This document shows, one piece after another, positions 8,169 through 15,546 of a stretch of 64,000 nt of DNA. The translations under genes were made by a program, and so were the position numbers. The stretch spans positions 2,709,501-2,773,500 of the forward strand of contig NZ_CP108581.1 in NCBI RefSeq assembly GCF_036010665.1, written 5' to 3'. The first letter of the stretch is position 1. The number at the start of each line of letters is the position of its first letter. This DNA comes from Microbispora sp. NBC_01189. Lineage in GTDB: Bacteria; Actinomycetota; Actinomycetes; Streptosporangiales; Streptosporangiaceae. The notes under the pieces are model-generated. The model did not search any database. It worked only from the letters and a program-made list of their open reading frames with translations, and was not told the origin of the DNA.

Positions 8169-9017
8169 TCATTCGGGGTCGCCGTCGGTGGTCGTGACCG
8201 CCTCTCCGTAGGTCGCGTCGTGGGCCTTTCGGGGGGCGCACACGCTGGCCCGGGAGCAGGAGCAGCGGCGGCCGCCGTCGTTGAGGCGGACGACGACCGA
8301 GTCGGAGGGCACGTTGTGCCCGACCACCGTGCCGGGGCCCTCGGGGGTGTCCACGGCGAGACCGGATCGGGGCGCCGAGGCCCGGAACTCCTGGTAGAGC
8401 GGGTGCTCGTACTTGAGGCAGCACATCAGCCGGCCGCAGGCGCCGGCGATCCTGAGCGGGTTGACCGGCAGGTCCTGGTCCTTGGCCATGCGGACGGAGA
8501 CCGGCTCGAAGTCCTTGAGGAACGTCGCGCAGCACAGGTCACGACCGCAGGGCCCGATGCCACCCTGGATCCTGGCCTCGTCGCGCGGGCCGATCTGCCG
8601 CAGCTCGACCCGCGCCCGCAGGTTGCGGGCGAGGTCGCGCACGAGCGCGCGGAAGTCCACCCGGTGGGGGGCGGAGAAGTAGACGGTGTAGACGTTCTCG
8701 GCGTCCAGGTAGTCGACGCCGATCACCTTCATCGGCAGCTCGTGCCGCTTGATCAGGCGTTTGGAGACGCTGCGGGCCTCCGCCCGGCGGCGGCGGTTGA
8801 CCTCGTCCCTGGCCAGGTGCTCGTCGCCCGCGACGCCCTCGCACACGGGCAGTCCCTCGACGTCCTCGCTCACGTACTGCGGCGCCCACACGCACTCGGC
8901 GACCTCCGGGCCGGAGTCCGTCGGCACCAGGACCTTGTCACCCACCTTCGGCGAGTGAGCACCGGGATCGAGGTAGTAGAGCCGTCCGTAGCGTGTGAAG
9001 CTCACGGCCATCATCAT
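8169..9017 (-). CDS. PSP1-domain protein (RicT/YaaT-like)
   Basis: 282 aa from the first of three consecutive ATGs (9017). A TTG two codons further upstream sits better behind AGGAGGG, so the exact start is uncertain. The protein starts with a short beta segment (RYGRLYYLDPG), then the PSP1 core with VIGVDYLDAENVYTVYFSAPHRVDFR. The Cys cluster GPCGRDLCC...ACGRLMCCLKYEH is the hallmark of RicT/YaaT. In Bacillus these proteins form an Fe-S-containing complex that affects RNA processing and development. In actinobacteria the gene usually follows holB, as here. The C-terminal Cys pair is an added metal-like motif. Confidence 0.9.
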   Translation of the reverse strand: MMMAVSFTRYGRLYYLDPGAHSPKVGDKVLVPTDSGPEVAECVWAPQYVSEDVEGLPVCEGVAGDEHLARDEVNRRRRAEARSVSKRLIKRHELPMKVIGVDYLDAENVYTVYFSAPHRVDFRALVRDLARNLRARVELRQIGPRDEARIQGGIGPCGRDLCCATFLKDFEPVSVRMAKDQDLPVNPLRIAGACGRLMCCLKYEHPLYQEFRASAPRSGLAVDTPEGPGTVVGHNVPSDSVVVRLNDGGRRCSCSRASVCAPRKAHDATYGEAVTTTDGDPE

Positions 9018-9104
9018 GCCCAAAGGGCCGGCCCTCCTCGGTTGTTTAAGGCAGTCTCGCGCCGAGCGCCCGGAACCACCATACGTCCCGTCCGGGACCG
9101 GCAA

Positions 9105-10298
9105 TCATCCTCTGTGGACAACTCCGGGTGAGCGGAGGGCGAGGGTCATGGCCTCGACCGCGATCTGCGGGTGGACGTTGGCCGCGAGCCGCTCCCGGCA
9201 CTTCATGATCGCGTCCGTACGGCGGAGCGTGTCCTCGGGCGAGGACGCCCGCGCGACGGTCTCCACCTCGTGCCTGCGGTCCTCGTTGGCGAGTTCCACC
9301 GAGGCGCCGAACTGCACGGCCAGCACGTCGCGGTAGAACGCCATCAGTTCGAGCAGCGCGAAGTCGAGCGAGTCGCGCTTGATACGGGTCGCGCGTGACT
9401 TCTGCATGGTCTCGAGTTCCTTGATCGCCCCCGCGCCACCCCGCACCAGGCCCTTGTTGAGCCCCTTGCCGGTGGATCCCTCGCCGTAGACCCTGCGCAA
9501 CTCGGCGGTCTCGACCTCGTTCAGCGCGGTCGTGGCGGCGTCGGCGTCCTCGGTGGAGGTCTTCACCAGGCGCTCGGCGGCGGTGATGCACTCCGCCACG
9601 CCCGTCAGCGAGCGGGGGATCGACAGCACCTCGGCGCGGCGGCGCCGCGTCTCCTCGTCCAGGGCGAGGCGGCGGGCCCGGCCGATGTCCCCCTGCGCCG
9701 CGCGCGCGGCGTCGAGCGCCACGTCGTGGGGCACCCCGTCACGGGTCGCCAGCACGTTCGCCACGGCCTCGGTGGAGGGCGTGCCGAGTGTCACGACCCG
9801 GCAGCGCGACCGGATCGTGATGATCATGTCGTCCGCGGACGGCGCGCACAGCAGCCACACCGTCCGCGGCGGCGGCTCCTCGATCGCCTTGAGCAGCGCG
9901 TTGGCCGCCTGCTCCGTGACCCGGTCGGCGTCCTCGAACAGCACGACCCGCCAGCGGCCGAGCGTGGGCGCTCCCGCCGACTTGAGCACGAGCTCCCGCG
10001 TCTGCCGCACGCCGTACGACAGGCCCTCGGGCCGTACGAAGGTGACGTCCGGGTGCGAGCCGACCTCGACCTGATGGCAGGCGTCGCAGTGGCCGCAGCC
10101 CTGCTCGGGGCAGAGCAGCGCGGCGGCGAAGGCCTTGGCGGCCGTGGACCGCCCGGAGCCGGGCGGGCCGGTGAACAGCCAGGCGTGGGTCATGCCCGCG
10201 CCGCGACCCCCGGCGACGGCCTCGGCGGCGGCGGAGGCCGCCCGCCGCAGCACGCCGATCGCCCGGTCCTGCCCGATCAGATCCCCGTAGACGGTCAT
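9105..10298 (-). CDS. holB: DNA polymerase III subunit delta'
   Basis: 397 aa clamp-loader subunit. It has an AAA+ fold with a P-loop (GPPGSGRST), a four-Cys zinc site (CPEQGCGHCDAC), a 'VVLFEDADRV' Walker-B-like segment and the sensor region (TIRSRCR). Like other delta' subunits it probably does not hydrolyse ATP itself, but stabilises the gamma/tau ring that loads the beta clamp. Its start is 3 bp after the stop of the thymidylate kinase fusion, so the two are almost certainly co-transcribed. The C-terminal domain is collar-like. Length is normal for actinobacteria. Confidence 0.95.
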   Translation of the reverse strand: MTVYGDLIGQDRAIGVLRRAASAAAEAVAGGRGAGMTHAWLFTGPPGSGRSTAAKAFAAALLCPEQGCGHCDACHQVEVGSHPDVTFVRPEGLSYGVRQTRELVLKSAGAPTLGRWRVVLFEDADRVTEQAANALLKAIEEPPPRTVWLLCAPSADDMIITIRSRCRVVTLGTPSTEAVANVLATRDGVPHDVALDAARAAQGDIGRARRLALDEETRRRRAEVLSIPRSLTGVAECITAAERLVKTSTEDADAATTALNEVETAELRRVYGEGSTGKGLNKGLVRGGAGAIKELETMQKSRATRIKRDSLDFALLELMAFYRDVLAVQFGASVELANEDRRHEVETVARASSPEDTLRRTDAIMKCRERLAANVHPQIAVEAMTLALRSPGVVHRG

Positions 10299-10301
10299 TC
10301 G

Positions 10302-12365
10302 CTATCCGAAGTCGCGGATGGCGGGCATCGTGCCGGTGGCCTCCTCGGCCTCGTACGGCACCGGATCGGGCAGGATGTCCCGCACCCGGTCCTGGATCAG
10401 GATCGTCACCTCGCGCTGCTCCAGCGTGCCGTCCAGCAGGAGATACCGGTCGGGGTCGGCGGCGGCCAGCGCGCGGAACTCCCGGCGCACCCGCTCGTGG
10501 AACTCCAGCGGCTCGGCCTCGATGCGGTCGGCCGGCGAGGCCATCCGCCGCAGCCCGACCGACGGCGGCACGTCGATGAGCACGGTGAGGTCGGGGACGA
10601 GCCCGCCCGTCGCCCACTTGTTGATCTTCGCGACGTCCTCCGGGTCGAGCGACCGCCCCGCGCCCTGGTAGGCCAGCGACGAGTCCACGTACCTGTCGGT
10701 GATCACGGTCGAACCCCGCCGCAACGCGGGCACGATCACCTTCTCCACGTGCTCGGCCCGGTCGGCGGCGTACAGCATCGCCTCGGCGCGGGCGGAGAGT
10801 CCCTGGTGGGCGGCGTCGAGCAGGATCGCCCGCAGCCGCATGCCGACCTTGGTCGAGCCCGGCTCGCGGGTCTGCACGACGTCGAAACCCTGGTCGCGCA
10901 GCCAGATGGCGAGCAGCCGCGACTGGGTCGTCTTGCCCGAGCCCTCGCCGCCCTCGAACGCGATGAACAGCCCACGTGCGGGCTCGGCCTCGTCGGGGAC
11001 GAACCGCCGTCCCCGCAGGGCGGCCAGCAGGTCGGCCCCGATCGGCACGCCCGGCCGGTCGTCCATGTGGCGCAGCGCCAGCACGCCGACGACCACTGCC
11101 AGCAGCGCGCCGAGGAGCAGCACGAGGTTGGCCCCGTCGAAGCGGTAGGTCAGCTCGGAGATCCGCAGGTAGTGCCGGCCGAAGAGCGCGGCCAGCGCCG
11201 AGGCCACCGCGACGACCAGCAGCAGAACGACCCGGCCCAGTGACTGCAGGAAGGCGAACGTACGGCCGCGCAGCCCGTCCTCGACCTCCAGGCCGATCGT
11301 GGTGTAACCGATGATCCAGGCGATGCCGGCGCAGGCGCCCAGCACCACCGTCAGCACCACGACGACGACCAGGTTCTGGATGAGCGCGATCGCGGCCAGC
11401 GTCACGCCCGCGCACAGGATCGACAGCCCGAACATGCGCCGCCGCGACAGGCCGCCCAGCAGCCGGGGGCCGAAGAACATGCCGAACGCCATGCCGAGGA
11501 AGACGGCGCAGAACACCGTGCCGTACCCCGCGTCGCCACCCCCCATCACCTGCACGTACGCCTTGGCGACGCCGATGACCGCGCCCCCGGCGGCGAACGC
11601 GCCGAGCATGCCGATGATCAGCCCCCGCACCACCCGGTTGCCGCCGACGTAACGCCAGCCCTCGGTGATCTGCCTGAGCACCGACGGCGCGGCCACGTGG
11701 CCCACGTGGTCCTTCGGGATGGCCCGCAGCGTGAAGATCATTACGGCGGAGGCGAGGTAGGCCAGCGCGTTGAGATAGAGCGCCACGCTGGTCGCCGCGA
11801 CCGTGAACGCCGGTACGGCCGCCGAGATCGTGGTGATGACTCCCGACAGCACCGCGAACAGGGCCGCGGCGACGGGAGCGGTGCCGTACGTCACGAGGAG
11901 GTTGAGCTGGTTTGCCTCCTCCAGTCGCTCCTTGGGCACCAGGTTGGGCACGGTCGCGTCCTTGGCCGGCACCCAGAACAGGTTCACGCACTCGACCAGG
12001 AGCGTCGCGACGAGCAGCCACCGGTAGCCGCCGACCAGCGGGATCGACAGCACCACCGCGAACCTGAGGACGTCGGCGACGACCATCGTCAGCCTGCGGT
12101 CGAACCGGTCGGCCACCGCTCCCGCGAGCGGGCCGAGCAGGATCGCGGGCAGCATCTTGGCGACGAAGACGCCGCCGATGGCGAGGCTCTGCGTCTGGAA
12201 GCCGGACGACGCGGTGAGGTTACCGGCGAGGGCGGTCAGCGCGATGATGTTGAGCCAGTCGCCGAGGCTGCACGTCGCCATGGCCGTCCAGAGCCTGCGG
12301 AACGGCGCGTTCGCCAGCACGTGCGGCTGCTTGCGTCGCGCGGCGGCCCGGGCAGGGGTGCTCAT
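10302..12365 (-). CDS. tmk: MFS transporter-thymidylate kinase fusion protein
   Basis: 687 aa. Residues about 20-440 form an MFS permease with roughly 11-12 hydrophobic segments, of the MFS_3/EntS type. Residues about 465-670 are a complete thymidylate kinase: P-loop FEGGEGSGKTT, the DR-x motif TREPGSTKVG, the lid/DRY motif ITDRYVDSSLAYQG, and an LDG end. The kinase makes dTDP from dTMP for DNA synthesis. The fusion is known in Streptomyces and relatives, where this gene is the chromosomal dTMP kinase beside holB and topA. What the permease half transports is unknown. It heads the tmk-holB pair. Confidence 0.93.
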   Translation of the reverse strand: MSTPARAAARRKQPHVLANAPFRRLWTAMATCSLGDWLNIIALTALAGNLTASSGFQTQSLAIGGVFVAKMLPAILLGPLAGAVADRFDRRLTMVVADVLRFAVVLSIPLVGGYRWLLVATLLVECVNLFWVPAKDATVPNLVPKERLEEANQLNLLVTYGTAPVAAALFAVLSGVITTISAAVPAFTVAATSVALYLNALAYLASAVMIFTLRAIPKDHVGHVAAPSVLRQITEGWRYVGGNRVVRGLIIGMLGAFAAGGAVIGVAKAYVQVMGGGDAGYGTVFCAVFLGMAFGMFFGPRLLGGLSRRRMFGLSILCAGVTLAAIALIQNLVVVVVLTVVLGACAGIAWIIGYTTIGLEVEDGLRGRTFAFLQSLGRVVLLLVVAVASALAALFGRHYLRISELTYRFDGANLVLLLGALLAVVVGVLALRHMDDRPGVPIGADLLAALRGRRFVPDEAEPARGLFIAFEGGEGSGKTTQSRLLAIWLRDQGFDVVQTREPGSTKVGMRLRAILLDAAHQGLSARAEAMLYAADRAEHVEKVIVPALRRGSTVITDRYVDSSLAYQGAGRSLDPEDVAKINKWATGGLVPDLTVLIDVPPSVGLRRMASPADRIEAEPLEFHERVRREFRALAAADPDRYLLLDGTLEQREVTILIQDRVRDILPDPVPYEAEEATGTMPAIRDFG

Positions 12366-12578
12366 GATGTCAGCGTATCCAGGGTGCTCGCTGGGCTGGG
12401 AGACGGAGCGGACCGCTCGGGCCTGCTCGTCGCCTGAGGGTATTACGTCCGCCTCGTCCTCGCTCTCATGATGGCGGCAATGCTCTGCGCCGATTCCCGC
12501 CGCGAGCCCGGCGAGGCGGCCCAGGAGGCCTGCGCGGCTCAGGGGACGGGTGTGAGGGCGGGATCGATGGGGGACGGC

Positions 12579-14045
12579 TCAGGCTCGCAGCTCGATGAGG
12601 GTGATCTCGGGCGGGGCGCCCACACGGACGGGCGGGCCCCAGAAGCCGGCGCCCCGGGTGACGTAGACCTGGGTGTCGCCGCCGCCCGCGCGCGGCACGC
12701 TCGCGAGCCCCGCCACCACGGGCTGCTGCAACGTCACGAGCAGGTTGAACGGCGCCATCTGGCCGCCGTGGGTGTGCCCCGAGAGCTGGAGATCGACGCC
12801 GTGCGCGGCGGCCTGCGCCACCTGGACGGGCTGGTGGGCGAGGAGCACGACGGGCCGGTTCGCGTCGCGGCCACCGAGCGCCTTGTCCAAGTCCGGGCCG
12901 TCGCCGGAGGGCACGCCGCCCAGGTCGTTGACGCCCGCGAGGTCGAGCACGGCTCCCCCGTGCGTGATCTCGACACGCTCGTTGCGCAGCGGCCGGACGC
13001 CGAGCGAGCGCAGCTCCTCGATCCACTCCTGGGGGCCCTCGGCCGTGTAGTACTCGTGGTTGCCGGTCACGAAGTACGCCCCGTAGCGGGATTCCAGCGA
13101 CCTGAGCGGCGTGGCGAGACGGCCGAGCTCGGCCACCGTGCCGTCGACCAGGTCGCCCACGATCGTCACCACGTCGGCCCGCAGGCCGTTGATCATGCGG
13201 ACGATCCGCTCGGTATGGCCTCGGCCGGTGAGCGGGCCGAGGTGAATGTCGCTGACGGCCGCGATACGCAGCCCGCTCATCCGCGGATCGAGCCGCGGCA
13301 GGCGGACCGGCACCCGCTCGATCACGGGATCGCCGAGAGCCCGGGTCACGCCGTAGCCCACGGTCGCGAGCGCTCCCGCCGCCACGACCGCGGAGGCCGT
13401 ACGCGAGACGAACAGCCGCCGGTCCATCGCCGGTGCGCCCGCGCCGGGTCCTTCCCCGGCCGATCGGCCCGGGGAAACGGAGCCCCGAGCGGCGGTGCCG
13501 GCGGTGGCGATCTCGGACGCCGCGGAACCCGACGCAGCCGGCCCGGAGACAGCGCAGTGCGAAACGGCCGGGGTCTCCCCTGACGCCGTCCGGGCGAGGA
13601 CCGACGCGTCAATCGGAACGGCATCCATCGGAACCGCGTCCACGGCGCCGGTTCCCGGACCACCGTCCGGGCCGTCCCCCGCGCCGGTCGCCGGGCCGTC
13701 CTGCGCGCGGTCCTCCGGGGGCGTGCCCGCGGCGGTGCGGCGGCCCCTCGCCAGGGCGAACGCCGCGATCGCCCTGGGCACCTCCGCGACCAGGCCGAAC
13801 ACGAACAGGTAGAACATCAGAGCCAGCCACAGGTAGCCGGGCCAGGCGACGACGCGCACGACCTCCACGCCGGAGATCCGGCTCCCGGCCATGGTCACCA
13901 CCATCAGGGCGGCCAGGACCACGAGCGTCCACGTCAGCACCCGGCGCAGGCGCGAGCCCGGCGTGGTCGATGCCCGGACCAGCCGCCGCCACAGATAGAC
14001 GTGCACGACGACCACCGCCGTCAGGATCATGACCAGGAACCCCAC
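12579..14045 (-). CDS. Membrane-anchored metallophosphoesterase
   Basis: 488 aa from the GTG at 14045, which follows GAGGAG; an upstream ATG lacks a ribosome binding site. The N-terminus has three to four hydrophobic segments (residues about 1-115). Then comes a low-complexity Ala/Gly/Pro-rich linker of about 100 residues and a further hydrophobic stretch preceded by RR. The C-terminal 260 residues are a calcineurin-type phosphoesterase with all five blocks: DIHLG, GDLVDG, GNHEY, LAHQP and GHTHGGQ. This is the YkuE-like branch, probably acting at the membrane. The substrate is not known. The long disordered linker is unusual for the family. Confidence 0.88.
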   Translation of the reverse strand: MGFLVMILTAVVVVHVYLWRRLVRASTTPGSRLRRVLTWTLVVLAALMVVTMAGSRISGVEVVRVVAWPGYLWLALMFYLFVFGLVAEVPRAIAAFALARGRRTAAGTPPEDRAQDGPATGAGDGPDGGPGTGAVDAVPMDAVPIDASVLARTASGETPAVSHCAVSGPAASGSAASEIATAGTAARGSVSPGRSAGEGPGAGAPAMDRRLFVSRTASAVVAAGALATVGYGVTRALGDPVIERVPVRLPRLDPRMSGLRIAAVSDIHLGPLTGRGHTERIVRMINGLRADVVTIVGDLVDGTVAELGRLATPLRSLESRYGAYFVTGNHEYYTAEGPQEWIEELRSLGVRPLRNERVEITHGGAVLDLAGVNDLGGVPSGDGPDLDKALGGRDANRPVVLLAHQPVQVAQAAAHGVDLQLSGHTHGGQMAPFNLLVTLQQPVVAGLASVPRAGGGDTQVYVTRGAGFWGPPVRVGAPPEITLIELRA

Positions 14046-14162
14046 GAGAACTCTCCTCGACCGGCTGACGATCAGGGGCCGGCTGACGACGATGCTACGA
14101 GGAGCCACCGACAGCCGCGTTCCCGGCAGCCGCGGCGAGGACGATCACCGCCGGGCCCCCTG

Positions 14163-14175
14163 GTGAAAGTTTCAC
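14163..14175 (+). promoter_or_regulatory. GTGAAAGTTTCAC palindrome (putative xylan-regulon operator)
   Basis: A 13-bp perfect odd-centre palindrome 145 bp upstream of the CBM2-protein start. The identical 13-mer occurs at 27077-27089, and close variants precede both xylanases and the CE3 esterase. GAAAsTTTC-type boxes have been described in Streptomyces xylanase promoters (from memory). Confidence 0.55.
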
Positions 14176-14319
14176 CCCCGAGTCGGTCCGATGCCGTACC
14201 ACCATCGTGATCTTTGCCCCTCACGAGGAGCAAGCGGACGATCGCGGCAGAGACGTCTCGTAGACGAGGCCCCCGGCGACCGGGGTGCCGATACCGAACG
14301 AACGACAACGAGGTGACAC

Positions 14320-15471
14320 ATGAGAAGTCCCCGGTGCCTGGCCTGGCTGGCCGCAGGGGCGGCGGTCGCCGCGGCGATCGCGCTCTCCGGCGCGCCCGCC
14401 GGAGCGGCGGACGCCACGCCCACCCCGAGCCCGAGGCCGTCCGCGGCCCCGTCGCCGAGCGCCGAACCCGGCGCGCCGACGACCCCGCCCAACGTGCAGC
14501 TGTGCCCGCCGCCGGTGCCTGCCGGCACCACCCAGGGGTACGTCGGCCTGTGCTGGAGCGCGTCCACCGACGACGTCGGCGTCACCGGTTACGAGGTCTA
14601 CCGGCTCACGGCCAACGGCTTCGTCAGGGCGACGACCACCACCGGCACCACCGTCGTGATGGGCGGGCTGGCCTACGGTCAGGTCTACACCTTCTACATC
14701 GTGGCCAAGGACGCCGACGGCCACACGAGCCCGCCGACGGCGCTGATCAACGCGCGGGCCGTGACCGGCATGGTGGTCAGCCCGAGCCCGGTCCCCGGAG
14801 ACACCACCCCGCCCAGCAAGCCGTCCGGGCTGCGCGACGGCTGCGTGTACGACTGGCCCGGCACGGCGTTCTGCTGGACGGCCTCGACCGACGACGTCGG
14901 CGTGGCCGGCTACGCCGTCTACCGGCTGACCTCCACCGGCTGGCTGGCGGTCGGAACCCGGAGCTCCACCTACTTCATGGAGGGCAACCTGACGACGTAC
15001 AACAAGTACACCTACATCGTCGTCGCCATCGACACGTCCAGCAACGTCAGCGTGCCGTCCGACCCGTTCACCACCACGGCCCTGCCGGGGTTACCCACGC
15101 CGACCCCCTCTGTGAGCCCCTCCCCGAGCCCCAGCCCCTCGGCGACCCCCGGCTGCAAGGTGGCCTACTCCCAGTCGACCTGGAACACGGGCCTCACCGC
15201 CGGCCTGGTGATCACGAACACGGGCACCACGCCGATCTCGGGCTGGACGCTGCGGTTCACCTTCCCGTCGGCGGGCGAGCGGCTCGACCAGGGATGGTCG
15301 GCCGACTGGAGCCAGGGGACGGGGACCGCCGTCACCGCTTCCAACCTGGCCTGGAACGCGACCCTCGCGCCTGGCGCGTCCGTGAGCATCGGTTTCAACG
15401 CCTCCCACACCGGCGTCTCCGACCCACCGAGCGCTTTCTCGCTCAACGGCGCGCCCTGCACCAAGGCCTGA
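14320..15471 (+). CDS. Secreted FnIII-FnIII-CBM2 protein without catalytic domain
   Basis: 383 aa. Signal peptide residues 1-30 (core AWLAAGAAVAAAIAL, cleavage after GAAD/AGA). After a Pro/Ser/Thr linker come two related fibronectin-III-like domains (about 48-145 and 165-260). Each has a CWSASTDDVGV or CWTASTDDVGV strand and a Y.VYRLT motif, so they arose by duplication. A Pro/Ser linker leads to a C-terminal CBM2 (about 283-383) with the CKVAYSQSTWNTGL start, the end Cys pair and GFNAS. No hydrolase domain is present. It probably binds cellulose or xylan and may tether or assist other enzymes. A GAGGTG box precedes the ATG, and the putative xylan-type operator lies upstream. Confidence 0.88.
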   Translation: MRSPRCLAWLAAGAAVAAAIALSGAPAGAADATPTPSPRPSAAPSPSAEPGAPTTPPNVQLCPPPVPAGTTQGYVGLCWSASTDDVGVTGYEVYRLTANGFVRATTTTGTTVVMGGLAYGQVYTFYIVAKDADGHTSPPTALINARAVTGMVVSPSPVPGDTTPPSKPSGLRDGCVYDWPGTAFCWTASTDDVGVAGYAVYRLTSTGWLAVGTRSSTYFMEGNLTTYNKYTYIVVAIDTSSNVSVPSDPFTTTALPGLPTPTPSVSPSPSPSPSATPGCKVAYSQSTWNTGLTAGLVITNTGTTPISGWTLRFTFPSAGERLDQGWSADWSQGTGTAVTASNLAWNATLAPGASVSIGFNASHTGVSDPPSAFSLNGAPCTKA

Positions 15472-15508
15472 CCCGCTCCCGGGCCTGATCCCCCGGGTGC
15501 GACGCCGC

Positions 15509-15539
15509 ACCCCGGTGGCGGCCGGGCCGCCACCGGGGT
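15509..15539. terminator. Bidirectional terminator between CBM2 gene and topA
   Basis: A 13-bp perfect stem (ACCCCGGTGGCGG / CCGCCACCGGGGT) with a 5-nt loop, located between two convergent stops. Confidence 0.75.
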
Positions 15540-15546
15540 CAAGCGA

